A stretch of DNA of 64,000 bases from Haloarchaeobius amylolyticus (GTDB taxonomy: Archaea; Halobacteriota; Halobacteria; Halobacteriales; Natrialbaceae): assembly GCF_026616195.1 (NCBI RefSeq), contig NZ_JANHDH010000001.1:1178001-1242000 (forward strand). The letters are read 5' to 3'. The notes below the pieces were generated by a model, which ran no database searches, was not told the DNA's origin, and saw nothing but the letters and a program-made list of their open reading frames with translations. This document shows positions 43,195 to 52,298 of the stretch, one piece after another. The number at the start of each line of letters is the position of its first letter. Position 1 is the stretch's first letter. Position numbers and translations under genes: made by a program.

Positions 43195-45882
43195 ATGACC
43201 TTGCACGACAGGGACGTGCGACAGGACGTCAGGGAGCTCGGGGCCCTCCTCGGCGACGTACTCGAGACGCAGGCCTCCCGCGGTGCGTTCGAGACCGTCG
43301 AATCGATCCGCGAGGACGCCATCGACTACCGACGCGGCGAACTCGACAGCCGCGACGAACTGCAGCGCCAGCTCGACACGCTCACCCCCGAACTCGAGAG
43401 CGTCGTCGCCCGCGCGTTCACGACCTACTTCGAACTCATCAACCTCGCGGAGGAACGCGAGCGCGTCCGCGCCGTCCGCCGGGCCAGCCAGGACGGCATC
43501 CCCGCCGACGGCGTCGAACACGCCGTCGAACAGCTGGCCGAGGCCGACCCGGAGACGGTCCAGCAGGTGCTCGACGACGTGCTCATCGAGCCGACGTTCA
43601 CCGCCCACCCGACCGAGGCCCGCCGGAAGACGGTGAAGGCGAAGCTCCGCTCGGTCGCGGGCCACCTCGAGACGCTCGACGAGCGCCGACTCACCGACGA
43701 CGGGAAAGAGCGCGTCGAGCGCGACCTCGAGGCCGAGGTGACGAGCCTCTGGCAGACGCCGCAGGTCCGCAAGCGCCGCCCGCACCCGACCGACGAGGCC
43801 CGGAACGTCCAGTGGTACCTCGAGAACACGCTGTTCGACGTGGTCGGCGAGGTGTACGACGACCTCGAGGAGGCCCTCGGCGAGGAGTTCGAGGACCTCG
43901 ACGTGGACAAGTTGTTCGAGTTCCGCTCGTGGGCCGGGAGCGACCGCGACGGCAATCCCTTCGTCACGCCCGAGGTCACGACCGAGACGCTGGAGCGCCA
44001 GCGCCGCGTCGTCCTCGACCGCTACCGGCGCGAGCTGAAGTCCCTCTCGGGTATCCTGAGCCAGGACGGCGCCCGCGTCGAGGTCGGCGAGCAGTTCACC
44101 GAGTCCCTCGAGGCCGACCGCGAGCGCCTCCCCGGCGTCGCCGACACGGCCGAGGAGCGCTACCCGAACGAGCCCTACCGCCAGAAACTGAAGCTCATGC
44201 GCGAGAAGCTCGACCGGGTGACCGACGTCCGCCCCGGCGGCTACGACTCCGCCGATGGACTCGCGGCCGACCTCGACGTGCTCGTCGAGAGCCTGGAGGC
44301 CAACGGCGCGGACTCGGTCGTCGGCTCCCACCTCGAACCGGTCCGCCGGCAGGTCGCGACGTTCGGCTTCTCGCTGGCCAGCCTGGACCTGCGCGACCAC
44401 CAGGAGAACCACACCGAGGCGGTCGCCGAGGCCCTCTCCCGCAGTGGCATCGACTACCGCGAGAAGAGCGAGGACGAGCGCGTCGAGCTGCTCACCGAGG
44501 CCGTCCTGCAGGACGACCCCATCGTCGACGTGACCGACCGCGAGGACGTCTCCGAGACCACCGAGCGCGTCCTGCGCCGGTTCGACTGCCTCGCCGACTG
44601 GCAGGACGAGTACGGTACCCACGCCATCGACACCTACGCCATCTCGATGACGGACGAGCCTTCACACGTCCTCGAGGTGCTGTTCCTCGCCGACCAGGCG
44701 GGCGTCGTCCAGCTCCCCGAGTACTGCGGGCTCGACATCGTCCCCCTGCTGGAGACCGAGCGCGCCCTCTCGGGGGCCCGCCGCATCATGGGCACCCTGT
44801 ACGAGAACGAGGCCTACGAGCAGGTGCTCGACGCCCGCGGCGGAACGCAGGAGATCATGCTCGGGTACTCCGACTCGAACAAGGAGAACGGCTTCCTCGC
44901 GGCGAACTGGTCGCTGTACAAGAACCAGCGCCGCCTCGCCGACATCTGTGAGGAGTTCGACGTGACGCTGCGGCTGTTCCACGGGCGCGGGGGCTCCATC
45001 TCCCGCGGCGGCGGCCCGATGAACGAGGCGCTGCTCGCGCTGCCGAACCGCACCATCACCGGCCAGGTGAAGTTCACCGAGCAGGGCGAGGCCATCGCCG
45101 AGAAGTACGCCAACCGCCGGGTCGCAAAGCGCAACATCGAGCAGATGCTCAACGCCCAGCTCCGGGCGCGCAAGAACGCCATCGAGAACCCCGAGGAGTC
45201 CATCCCCGAGGAGTGGCTCGACGCCATGGAGACGATGGCCGACGCGGCCCGCGACGAGTACCGCGGGCTCCTCGAGACGGACGGCTTCGTCCAGTACTTC
45301 GAGCAGGCGACACCCATCACGGTCATCGAGGACCTCAACCTCGGCTCCCGGCCGGCCTCGCGCTCGGGCGAGCGCACCGTTGAGGACCTCCGGGCCATCC
45401 CGTGGGTGTTCTCGTGGACCCAGTCCCGGTGTATCCTGCCGGGCTGGTACTCGCTCGCGACCGGGCTGGACGCCTACCTCGACGACGGCGGCGACGTCGA
45501 GACGCTCCAGGAGATGTACGACTCCTGGCCGTTCTTCCGGTCGATGCTCGACAACGCGGCGCTCGCGCTCGCCCGGACCGACCTCGACATCACGGAACAC
45601 TACGCCGAACTCGCCGACCCCGAGCTGCGCGAGCGGTTCTTCCCGCGCCTCAGTGGCGAGTACGAACGCGCGACCGACCTCGTGACGACCATCGCGGACC
45701 GCGACGAGCTGTACGCCCGCGAGTGGTTCGGCGAGAGCCTGGAGCGCCGGAATCCCTACGTCGACCCGCTGAACATGCTCCAGACCCGGCTGCTCCGCCA
45801 GACCCACCGGACCGAGGAGGAAGAACAGACCCTGCGGCTCACGGTGAAGGGCATCGCCGCCGGGATGAAGAACACCGGGTGA
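43195..45882 (+). CDS. ppc: Phosphoenolpyruvate carboxylase
   Basis: The 895-residue enzyme adds bicarbonate to PEP to form oxaloacetate, refilling the TCA cycle. It is the bacterial-type long form, not the shorter archaeal PpcA. Catalytic signatures are FTAHPTEARRKT with His138, the PEP site FHGRGGSISRGGGP with His596 and Arg598, GYSDSNKENG, and the family C-terminus LRLTVKGIAAGMKNTG. Length and motif order are complete. A leaderless promoter precedes it and a hairpin lies three bases after the stop, so it is probably monocistronic. Confidence 0.96.
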   Translation: MTLHDRDVRQDVRELGALLGDVLETQASRGAFETVESIREDAIDYRRGELDSRDELQRQLDTLTPELESVVARAFTTYFELINLAEERERVRAVRRASQDGIPADGVEHAVEQLAEADPETVQQVLDDVLIEPTFTAHPTEARRKTVKAKLRSVAGHLETLDERRLTDDGKERVERDLEAEVTSLWQTPQVRKRRPHPTDEARNVQWYLENTLFDVVGEVYDDLEEALGEEFEDLDVDKLFEFRSWAGSDRDGNPFVTPEVTTETLERQRRVVLDRYRRELKSLSGILSQDGARVEVGEQFTESLEADRERLPGVADTAEERYPNEPYRQKLKLMREKLDRVTDVRPGGYDSADGLAADLDVLVESLEANGADSVVGSHLEPVRRQVATFGFSLASLDLRDHQENHTEAVAEALSRSGIDYREKSEDERVELLTEAVLQDDPIVDVTDREDVSETTERVLRRFDCLADWQDEYGTHAIDTYAISMTDEPSHVLEVLFLADQAGVVQLPEYCGLDIVPLLETERALSGARRIMGTLYENEAYEQVLDARGGTQEIMLGYSDSNKENGFLAANWSLYKNQRRLADICEEFDVTLRLFHGRGGSISRGGGPMNEALLALPNRTITGQVKFTEQGEAIAEKYANRRVAKRNIEQMLNAQLRARKNAIENPEESIPEEWLDAMETMADAARDEYRGLLETDGFVQYFEQATPITVIEDLNLGSRPASRSGERTVEDLRAIPWVFSWTQSRCILPGWYSLATGLDAYLDDGGDVETLQEMYDSWPFFRSMLDNAALALARTDLDITEHYAELADPELRERFFPRLSGEYERATDLVTTIADRDELYAREWFGESLERRNPYVDPLNMLQTRLLRQTHRTEEEEQTLRLTVKGIAAGMKNTG

Positions 45883-45885
45883 GCC

Positions 45886-45901
45886 CCGGCCGAGCGGCCG
45901 G
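45886..45901 (+). terminator. Short hairpin after ppc
   Basis: CCGGCC and GGCCGG form a 6-bp stem with loop GAGC, three bases after the ppc stop codon. There is no T-tract, so termination is only possible. Confidence 0.35.
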
Positions 45902-45976
45902 TCGACACCTCCGTTCGCTCGAATCGTAGGTACAACCCTTACAAGTGCCCGTCGAGAAGTCGGAATCGAAGGACCC

Positions 45977-46165
45977 ATGCAACAGACGGATGCAACCACG
46001 GCGGAATCACAGCAGCAGGCTGCGAACGCGTGTGCAGTCTGTGGTGATCCAGTGGCGACGACCGAATGGCATCCGGCGACGACTGAGACGACCCCGGACG
46101 GCGACGTGGTCATCGTCTCCTTCTGTGGCCAGACCTGTCGCGACCACTGGGTAGAGGCCGACTGA
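45977..46165 (+). CDS. Small zinc-finger protein
   Basis: The 62-residue protein has Cys19-x2-Cys22 (ACAVCGDPV) and Cys50-x3-Cys54 (SFCGQTCRDHW), a treble-clef or MYM-like pattern common among small haloarchaeal zinc proteins. It begins MQQTDATTAES with an acidic, Gln/Thr-rich leader. No partner is evident. It is convergent with the large regulator gene at 46416, with a hairpin between them. Function unknown. Confidence 0.75.
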   Translation: MQQTDATTAESQQQAANACAVCGDPVATTEWHPATTETTPDGDVVIVSFCGQTCRDHWVEAD

Positions 46166-46288
46166 CTGGGATTCCCGTCGCAGGCGTTCTCACCCGGTCA
46201 CGCGCGCTGCTGTTCGACGAGTGACCACACCGACACGATTCGTGTCCCCCTGGGACCGGTAGCGGCGGCTCGAGAAGAGAGAACGGCA

Positions 46289-46311
46289 GGCGGCCGTACC
46301 GACCGGCCGCC
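46289..46311. terminator. Hairpin between convergent genes
   Basis: GGCGGCCG and CGGCCGCC form a perfect 8-bp stem with loop TACCGAC. It lies between the convergent small zinc-finger and PAS/GAF regulator genes and could act on both strands. Confidence 0.4.
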
Positions 46312-46415
46312 CGGCATGGGGGGAATAGGGTGCCTGGAACCAGGACGGGTCGTCCCGGTATCTCCGGCTACACGTCGCGAGCGCAAGGCGACGGCCCCTG
46401 ACGCGTTAGGGCGTG

Positions 46416-48746
46416 TCACTCGACGTCCTGGACGTCCTGCACGTACTCGGTGTCGCCATCGAAGAGGTCGGTGAGCAGTTTCTGTTCGGCCGTCCGAAGG
46501 TGTTCGTGGAACGTCGGCGAGGAGATACCGAGCGCCTCGGCGATGTCCTCGGCGTCGCTCCGGCGGGGCCACTCGAAGTAGCCCGCGTAGAGGGCGGTCT
46601 CGATCGCCTCGCGCTGGCGGTCGGTGAGTTCGTTCTCCAGCGCCGACCGGAGTTCCGCGACGCGGCGTTCCGGGCGCTGGTGCTCACGTTTCGCCCGCAT
46701 GTCGGCACGCTCGAACAGCTCGTCGAGCGACTGGACGATGGAGCGGATGGAGGCCGACTGGGGGAGTTCGGCGACCAGCCGCGCCGTCTCGCCGTCGATC
46801 TCCAGCGTCCGCAACGTCCCGCCGTGGTCGGCGAGCAGCGTCGAGATGGGTGGGTCGACGATGGTGAGCGTGAGCAGCGTCTCGTCCCCCTGCTCGGTGA
46901 CGATGGAGACGTCCTCGATGGCGTCGGCCGCCGTCGCCTGCTCCCGGAGGAGGTCGGCGTCGCCGCTGGTCACGGTGAAGTACTCGACGAAGGTGTGGTC
47001 GTCGACGGCGCTGGCCCCGTCGAGTTCGAGGCGGGCGTCCGCGTCGGCGACGGCGTCGAAGAACGCCGAGTCCCCGACGAGTTCGAGTTCGAGTTCGATG
47101 GTCTGGTCGGCGATGAGGGCGGCCCGGCGCTCGGTCGCGCTGAAGGCGAGACCGACGACGTTCCGGAGCTGCGAGAGCGCGTCGACGACCCCCTCGGTGA
47201 ACGCGCCGGGACTCTCCGCGTAGATGTTGAGGACGCCGAAGAGGGTGTCCTTGTAGACGAGCGGAATCGCGGCCGCGGAGGTGAAGTCCGCATCGCGGAC
47301 CGCGCCACAGCACGGGTCGAACGCGTCGGCGGCGTCGATGTCGTCGACGACCTGGAGCGTCTGCGTCTCGGCGGCGACCGCGGCCGGCGTCTCGGCACCC
47401 GACGAGGGGTCCGACTCGACGGCGATGTCCGCCGGCGCCGGCCCGTCACCCGCGGCCGCGACCGGGTCGATGCCCCGCCGCGGTTGGCGGGTCCGGCCGA
47501 GCCAGACGTAGTCGAACTGGGGCGACTCGGCCAGCTCCTCGCAGACGAGTCGTTCGACCGCCTCGTGGCTGGCCGCCTCGACCAGCGCCTCGTTGATGCC
47601 GTGGACGACCCGGTTGAGCTGGGCGACGCTCTCCAGTTCGGCCCGGCGCTGGCGCAGTTCCTGTTCGCGCTCCTTGCGCTCGGTGACGTCCTGGAAGTAC
47701 ACCGAGAGCCCCGTCTCGGACGGGTACGCCCGCACCGAGAACCACGTCTCCAGCGGCGGGAAGTACTCCTCGAACGACACCGACTCCTGCGTCTCCATCG
47801 CCTTCTCGTACTGTTCCTGGAAGGTGGAGTTGACCGCCCCGGGGAACCGGTCCCAGACGTTGTCGCCGACCACCGTCTCGGGATGGACGCCGAGGAGTTC
47901 AGCGGCGTGGTCGTTGACGTACCGGAAGTCGAAGTCCGTGTCCAGCGCGAAGAACGCGTCCGTCACGCGCTCGAAGTGCGATTCGAGTTCGGTCTCGAGC
48001 CGCTTGCGCTCGGAGATGTCGCGGATGATTCCGGTGTAGTACCGGCCGTCCGCGTCGCTGAAGGTGCCGAACGTGGCGAGGACCGGCACCTCGTGGCCCT
48101 CGGCGTGTGCCACGTCGAGCTGGACGGTCTGCCACTGGAGCGACGGCGTCGACGCCTCGTCGGTCATGGGCGACAGGACGGCGTCGGTGGCGTCCGACTC
48201 GGCGAACACGAGCGAGAGCGGTTCCCCGACCAGTTCCTCGCTCTCGTACCCGAACAGCGTCGAGGCGGCGGGGTTCACGTCCGAGATGTGGCCGTCCTCG
48301 TCGGCGGTGACGACGGCGTCCCGTGAGTGCCGGGCGAAGACGCCGAACCGGTCGGCCGTGGTGCCCTCGTCGACCGCCCCCTCGAGGTCGCTCGTCGCCG
48401 AGACGTACGTGGCGAGTTCGCGGAAGGGGACCTGCTGGTCCGGTTCGACCGTGTGGACGATGCTGTCGGCGAAGGCGTCGGTCGGCACGGAGTCGCTCCC
48501 GTCCGAGAGGAGGATGAACGGGACGTCGCCGAACTCGTCGCGGACCGCGTCGAGGACCGACGGGTCGCCGGTGTCGGTCGCCCCGACGTCGGCGATGACG
48601 CAGTCGAACTCCTCGGACCGGAGTCGCTCGGTCACCGCCGGAATCGAGTCTTCGGTGACCACCGAGAGTGGGTGCCCGCCGCCGGGCGCAGGGGACGACG
48701 GTGCACCCCCGTTCGTCAGGAAGAGGACGCTGAACTCGCTCGGCAT
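46416..48746 (-). CDS. PAS/GAF bacterio-opsin-activator-type regulator
   Basis: The 776-residue protein has an N-terminal receiver-like domain (about 1-115, DCVIADVGA) that looks degenerate, two PAS domains (about 135-260, ARHSRDAVVTADEDGHISDVNPAA; about 265-375), a GAF-like domain (about 410-560, AIPLVYKDTLFGVLNIYAES) and the Bat-type output: a bacterio-opsin activator region and an HTH_10 helix-turn-helix near the end (LTDRQREAIETALYAGYFEWPR). No histidine-kinase domain is present. It should sense a small signal and control transcription directly. It lies downstream of the HalX regulator on the same strand, 150 bp away. Confidence 0.85.
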   Translation of the reverse strand: MPSEFSVLFLTNGGAPSSPAPGGGHPLSVVTEDSIPAVTERLRSEEFDCVIADVGATDTGDPSVLDAVRDEFGDVPFILLSDGSDSVPTDAFADSIVHTVEPDQQVPFRELATYVSATSDLEGAVDEGTTADRFGVFARHSRDAVVTADEDGHISDVNPAASTLFGYESEELVGEPLSLVFAESDATDAVLSPMTDEASTPSLQWQTVQLDVAHAEGHEVPVLATFGTFSDADGRYYTGIIRDISERKRLETELESHFERVTDAFFALDTDFDFRYVNDHAAELLGVHPETVVGDNVWDRFPGAVNSTFQEQYEKAMETQESVSFEEYFPPLETWFSVRAYPSETGLSVYFQDVTERKEREQELRQRRAELESVAQLNRVVHGINEALVEAASHEAVERLVCEELAESPQFDYVWLGRTRQPRRGIDPVAAAGDGPAPADIAVESDPSSGAETPAAVAAETQTLQVVDDIDAADAFDPCCGAVRDADFTSAAAIPLVYKDTLFGVLNIYAESPGAFTEGVVDALSQLRNVVGLAFSATERRAALIADQTIELELELVGDSAFFDAVADADARLELDGASAVDDHTFVEYFTVTSGDADLLREQATAADAIEDVSIVTEQGDETLLTLTIVDPPISTLLADHGGTLRTLEIDGETARLVAELPQSASIRSIVQSLDELFERADMRAKREHQRPERRVAELRSALENELTDRQREAIETALYAGYFEWPRRSDAEDIAEALGISSPTFHEHLRTAEQKLLTDLFDGDTEYVQDVQDVE

Positions 48747-48896
48747 TTCGTGGGCGGTACTGGGGCCTATAACCTGTTAAATGCATCGCGCCCGGAGGTG
48801 TTCGGGAGCGGCCCACACGACCGGCTCTACGGCGGTTTCAGCGGACGCCTCTCGCCGGCATTCGACCGTCTTCTCGGCGTCGCGAGCACCCGGGAC

Positions 48897-49499
48897 TCAC
48901 TGTTCGAGTTCGCACGGGGGCAGGTCGATGGGCAGGGCCGCGAGCTCGGCCTCGTCGACCGCCTCGCAGACCGCCTCGCGCTTGCGACCGAGTCGGCCGC
49001 GCAACCGCTCCAGCTGGTCGTTCGCCTCGGCGTCGCGGTACTCCAGTCGCTCAAGGATGGACAGCGTCGACTGGAGGGCGTAGTACTCGCGGAGGGGCTC
49101 CACGCCGACGTCGGCGAGGGCGGCGAGTCGCTCGACCGTCTCCAGCACGCCCTCGCGGTCGACCGGCTTCAGCAGGTACTCGTCGAACGGGACGTCGAGG
49201 AGGTCGAACGCCGGGCCGACCGCCGTGACGATGGCGATGAGACACGATGAGTCCCGTGTCCGGAGTTCCCGGGCGACCTCGTCGCCCGAGACCGATGGCA
49301 TCCGCCGGTCGAGCAGCACCACGTCGACCGCCGGGTCGTAGCGTTCGAGGGCGGTCTCGCCGTCGTTCGCGACCCTGACGTCGTAGTCACTCCCGAGCCA
49401 GAGCGCGTAGGTTTCGGCGAGGTCTTCGTCGTCGTCGACGACGAGTACGGTCGTTTCCCCACCCGCGGACCCGTCGTCTGGAGCATCACCCTGTGTCAT
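48897..49499 (-). CDS. HalX-type response regulator
   Basis: The 200-residue protein has a complete receiver domain: acidic pocket VDDDED (Asp22-24), phospho-acceptor Asp64 (VVLLDRRMP), Thr/Ser near 92 and Lys111 (LLKPVD). A C-terminal HalX-like domain (about 130-200, ALQSTLSILERLEYRDAEAND) follows, a haloarchaeal output module of unknown mechanism. No cognate histidine kinase is in the window. ATG 49499 is the only sensible start. Confidence 0.88.
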   Translation of the reverse strand: MTQGDAPDDGSAGGETTVLVVDDDEDLAETYALWLGSDYDVRVANDGETALERYDPAVDVVLLDRRMPSVSGDEVARELRTRDSSCLIAIVTAVGPAFDLLDVPFDEYLLKPVDREGVLETVERLAALADVGVEPLREYYALQSTLSILERLEYRDAEANDQLERLRGRLGRKREAVCEAVDEAELAALPIDLPPCELEQ

Positions 49500-49613
49500 T
49501 GACTTCCCCAGTTGTCACCTGTTTGTTACTGCTTCCCCCAGTTACCACAGCCTATACACCTTGGGGCGGGCGAGACCGCCGACTCTTTGAGTGGCGAGCC
49601 CCCACCACCGACG

Positions 49614-50120
49614 ATGAGCGATTCCCGGCGCGTCGAGGTCCACCCCGGCTGCGAGGTCGTCGTCGACTTCGACCCCGAGTTGACCTTCGAGTGCGTCGAC
49701 GACTGCACGTGGTGTTGCACCCACGGCGTCCTGCTGTACGAGCCGGACTTCTTCGAGCTGGCGAAACACGCCGACCTCAGCGAGGCGACCACCGACTTCC
49801 GCGGCCACGACTTCGTCCCGACCGAGGAGAAAGACCGCGAGGAGCACGTCGACGAGGACGGCCGCGCCTGCTACTTCCTGCGCGAGGACGGGCTCTGCTC
49901 GCTCCACCTCGAGCACGACTGGAAGCCCGCGCGCTGTTCGGTGTTCCCCCTCGCGGTGACCGTCGAGGACGACGGCCTGCACGTCGACATCCGCGACTCG
50001 GCCCACGAGCACTGCGAGGGGCTGGACGTCTCCGAGCGGAAGGTCATCGACAACCTCGACGCCTTCCTGCCCGAGGTCCTGTGGGAGATCGACGACCCGA
50101 CCAGCGACGTGGCGCTGTAG
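49614..50120 (+). CDS. YkgJ-like Cys-cluster protein
   Basis: The 168-residue protein has the YkgJ pattern of clustered cysteines: CVDDCTWCCTHGVLL (about 27-41), ACYFLREDGLCSLH, and PARCSVFPLAV. These cysteines probably bind an iron-sulfur cluster or zinc. The family is widespread, mostly uncharacterised. It is divergent from the HalX regulator, about 115 bp apart, and followed by a small same-strand gene 53 bases downstream. ATG 49614 gives a normal hydrophilic start. Confidence 0.85.
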   Translation: MSDSRRVEVHPGCEVVVDFDPELTFECVDDCTWCCTHGVLLYEPDFFELAKHADLSEATTDFRGHDFVPTEEKDREEHVDEDGRACYFLREDGLCSLHLEHDWKPARCSVFPLAVTVEDDGLHVDIRDSAHEHCEGLDVSERKVIDNLDAFLPEVLWEIDDPTSDVAL

Positions 50121-50172
50121 GCCATCCTGTCTAGGCAGGACTCCCTTCGGGCTCGCGGGACTGGCTTCGCAC

Positions 50173-50502
50173 ATGGCGCGAGACACCGACGACACCCAGA
50201 CCGCGGAGACGCTCACGACCGCCTACGACTGGCCGGAGGACCACCCGCGCGAGGACGTCGAACACGTCGGTATCCTCGAGAAGGGCACGAACGTCTTCTA
50301 CGAGTCCGGCACCTCGATGTTCTTCCACACGGAACTCGACGAGGAGCGGGAGGAACACACCTTCGTCGAGGGCTCGGAGCGCGAGCTCCAGCCGCAGGAG
50401 ACGCTGGCCGACGCCATCGAGTCCATCGGCGAGACGACGGGCTGGGACTCGCTGAGCGAGTGGGCAGAGGAACATCTGGAATCGGACGACGAAGAGAGCT
50501 AA
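50173..50502 (+). CDS. Small acidic hypothetical protein
   Basis: The 109-residue acidic protein (YDWPEDHPREDVEHVG, SMFFHTELDEEREEHTF, ending ESDDEES) has no motif I can name. It is a plausible haloarchaeal gene by composition and by its position in a same-strand pair with the YkgJ-like gene. The mixed hydrophobic and acidic pattern suggests a small folded soluble domain with a helical tail. It is convergent with the ZIP transporter, 9 bp apart. Confidence 0.65.
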   Translation: MARDTDDTQTAETLTTAYDWPEDHPREDVEHVGILEKGTNVFYESGTSMFFHTELDEEREEHTFVEGSERELQPQETLADAIESIGETTGWDSLSEWAEEHLESDDEES

Positions 50503-50511
50503 CCAACCGAC

Positions 50512-51405
50512 TCAGCCGACGAGCAGCCACGCCACGAAGACGACGCCGCCGCCGAGCAGCGTGCTGCCGACCGCGTGGTACCGGAGTTCGTCGAGCAGGT
50601 GGTGTGCGTTCTCCGAGACCTGCGCGACCTCGTACACCTCGCCGCCGATCTCGCACTTCGGCAGGAAGTCCATCGCGACGTGGAGGAACACACCCGCGGC
50701 GAAGCCGAAGACGGCCGCGGTGATCAGCGGGTCACCGGAGAGGTCGAGGAAGCTCGCCGGGATGGCCGTCAGGCCGACGCCGGTCGCCGGCAGCAGCAGG
50801 ACCGTCGGGGACTTCCCGTTCGCGGCGAGGCGGCGGGCCGCGGCGTAGCCGGCGGGCCCCTTGTGCGAGACGATGGCGAGCCCGAGGCCGATGCCGATGG
50901 CCGGCATGGTCCCGTAGACGATGCCGATGATGACGCCGGCCGCGAGGGCGTGTGCGGAGAGTTCGACCGCGGTGTGGTCGAAGCCGAGGTCGAGGTGGCC
51001 AAAGCGGTGCGCGATGGTGTGCGAGCCGAAGCCGGTGAGGAGGCCGGCCGCGACGCCGACGCCGGCATACTTCATCCCGACCGCCGGGTTCGCGGCGCCC
51101 TGTGCGAGCCCGAACGCCTGCGGGAGGAGGAACATCGCGGCGCTGACGACCATCGCGCCGGAGGCGAGGCCGTAGCCCCAGACCAGCGTCTTCGCGTGCT
51201 GGTTCTTCGCACGGACGCCCAGCGGGATGGCGAGCGCCATCGCGAAGAAGGCGACCCAGCCGATGCCGACCGGCTTGAGCGCGGCCGTGGAGTCAGAAAG
51301 CACGACTGCGGCGACGGAGAAGGCGAGGAGGAGACCGACAGCGCCGAGGCCGACCGACGCGCCGGTCCGCCCGGCCCTGGAGACGAGAGACTGCGTACTG
51401 CCCAT
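50512..51405 (-). CDS. ZIP family metal transporter
   Basis: The 297-residue protein has about eight membrane helices. The metal-pathway motifs of ZIP transporters are present: HALAAGVIIGIVYG in helix 4 (about 151-164) and VSHKGPAGYAAAR in helix 5 (about 179-191), with histidines in the loop GSHTIAHRFGH. ZIP proteins bring Zn, Fe or Mn into the cytoplasm. The promoter has a palindrome between the TATA box and the start, a possible metal-regulator operator. It is monocistronic. Confidence 0.85.
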   Translation of the reverse strand: MGSTQSLVSRAGRTGASVGLGAVGLLLAFSVAAVVLSDSTAALKPVGIGWVAFFAMALAIPLGVRAKNQHAKTLVWGYGLASGAMVVSAAMFLLPQAFGLAQGAANPAVGMKYAGVGVAAGLLTGFGSHTIAHRFGHLDLGFDHTAVELSAHALAAGVIIGIVYGTMPAIGIGLGLAIVSHKGPAGYAAARRLAANGKSPTVLLLPATGVGLTAIPASFLDLSGDPLITAAVFGFAAGVFLHVAMDFLPKCEIGGEVYEVAQVSENAHHLLDELRYHAVGSTLLGGGVVFVAWLLVG

Positions 51406-51411
51406 GGTATT

Positions 51412-51440
51412 ACTAGCTAGTGCGAACCGATTAATAACAC
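51412..51440 (-). promoter_or_regulatory. ZIP promoter with palindromic operator candidate
   Basis: On the minus strand a TATA-like GTTATTAATC lies 24-35 bases before ATG 51405. Between it and the start sits the perfect 10-bp palindrome ACTAGCTAGT at 51412-51421, directly over the expected transcription start. A bound regulator there would block transcription. Confidence 0.5.
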
Positions 51441-51489
51441 GTTCGATTGACCGAGTCGCAGCCGTCGGGGCGCCGTGAACCGGTCCGGG

Positions 51490-52182
51490 CTAGCGCGTCG
51501 CCGTCTTCCACTCGCGGAGTCCGACCACCTTGCCGGCGAGGTCCTCGGCCGGGCACTCGGTGGCCGCCCAGGCGAACATCGGGGCCACGTCGGCCGGGTC
51601 GCGCCCGCCGGGGCCCGACAGGTCGGTCGCGACCTGTCCGGGGTCGACACAGCCGGCGACGTAGTCGGTGTCGGCGGCGAACTGCCGGGCGACCGCCTCG
51701 GCGGCCGCCTTCGAGACGGCGTAGGAGCCGATGCCGGGCTTGGCGTCGCGGGCGATCTTCCCCGTCGGCACCAGCAGTCGTGCGCCCTCGTTCAGGTGCG
51801 GGACCGCCTCGGATAGCGTGGCGAACACGCCGCGGACGTTGGTCCGGAGGTGGTCGTCGAACCCCGAGTACGACTCGTCCTGGATGGGCGTCTCGCCCGG
51901 CGTGCCGTGGTAGACGCCCGCGTTGGCGACGACCACGTCGATACCGCCGCCGACCCGGGAGGCGGTCTCCAGCAGGCGCTCCACGTCGTACTCGTCGCGG
52001 ACGTCGGCCCGCATCGCAGTCGCCGCCCCGCCCGCCGACTCGATGTCGTCGGCGACGGCGTCGGCGTCCTCGGCACTGCGAGCGCACAGGACCACGTGTG
52101 CGCCCCGGTCCGCGAACTCGTGTGCGATTGCCGCGCCGATGCCACGGCTCGCGCCGGTGACGACTGCTGTGAGGTCGTTCAT
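51490..52182 (-). CDS. Short-chain dehydrogenase/reductase
   Basis: The 230-residue protein has the SDR NAD(P)-binding motif TGASRGIG (about 9-16), VVANAG, and the catalytic YxxxK in GSYAVSKAAAE. The serine that normally sits about 13 residues before the tyrosine is in a changed context (LLVPTGKIARD), where Thr may replace it. NADPH use is suggested by Arg in ASRG and CARS. Substrate unknown. It lies divergent from crtD, 116 bp apart, but I see no evidence that it acts on carotenoids. ATG 52182 was chosen over an upstream in-frame ATG. Confidence 0.85.
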   Translation of the reverse strand: MNDLTAVVTGASRGIGAAIAHEFADRGAHVVLCARSAEDADAVADDIESAGGAATAMRADVRDEYDVERLLETASRVGGGIDVVVANAGVYHGTPGETPIQDESYSGFDDHLRTNVRGVFATLSEAVPHLNEGARLLVPTGKIARDAKPGIGSYAVSKAAAEAVARQFAADTDYVAGCVDPGQVATDLSGPGGRDPADVAPMFAWAATECPAEDLAGKVVGLREWKTATR

Positions 52183-52266
52183 ACCACCCGGTTGGCACTG
52201 TATCCGCAGGAAAGCATCGGTCGCGGCACCGTCCCGGCGCGACATCCCCGAACGAGTCTGGCACCG

Positions 52267-52275
52267 GGTTTATGC
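52267..52275 (+). promoter_or_regulatory. TATA box of the bacterioruberin operon
   Basis: GGTTTATGC lies 24-32 bases before ATG 52299, as expected for a leaderless transcript covering crtD, lyeJ and cruF. Confidence 0.55.
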
Positions 52276-52298
52276 CCGTCTCATTACTACAGGAACAC

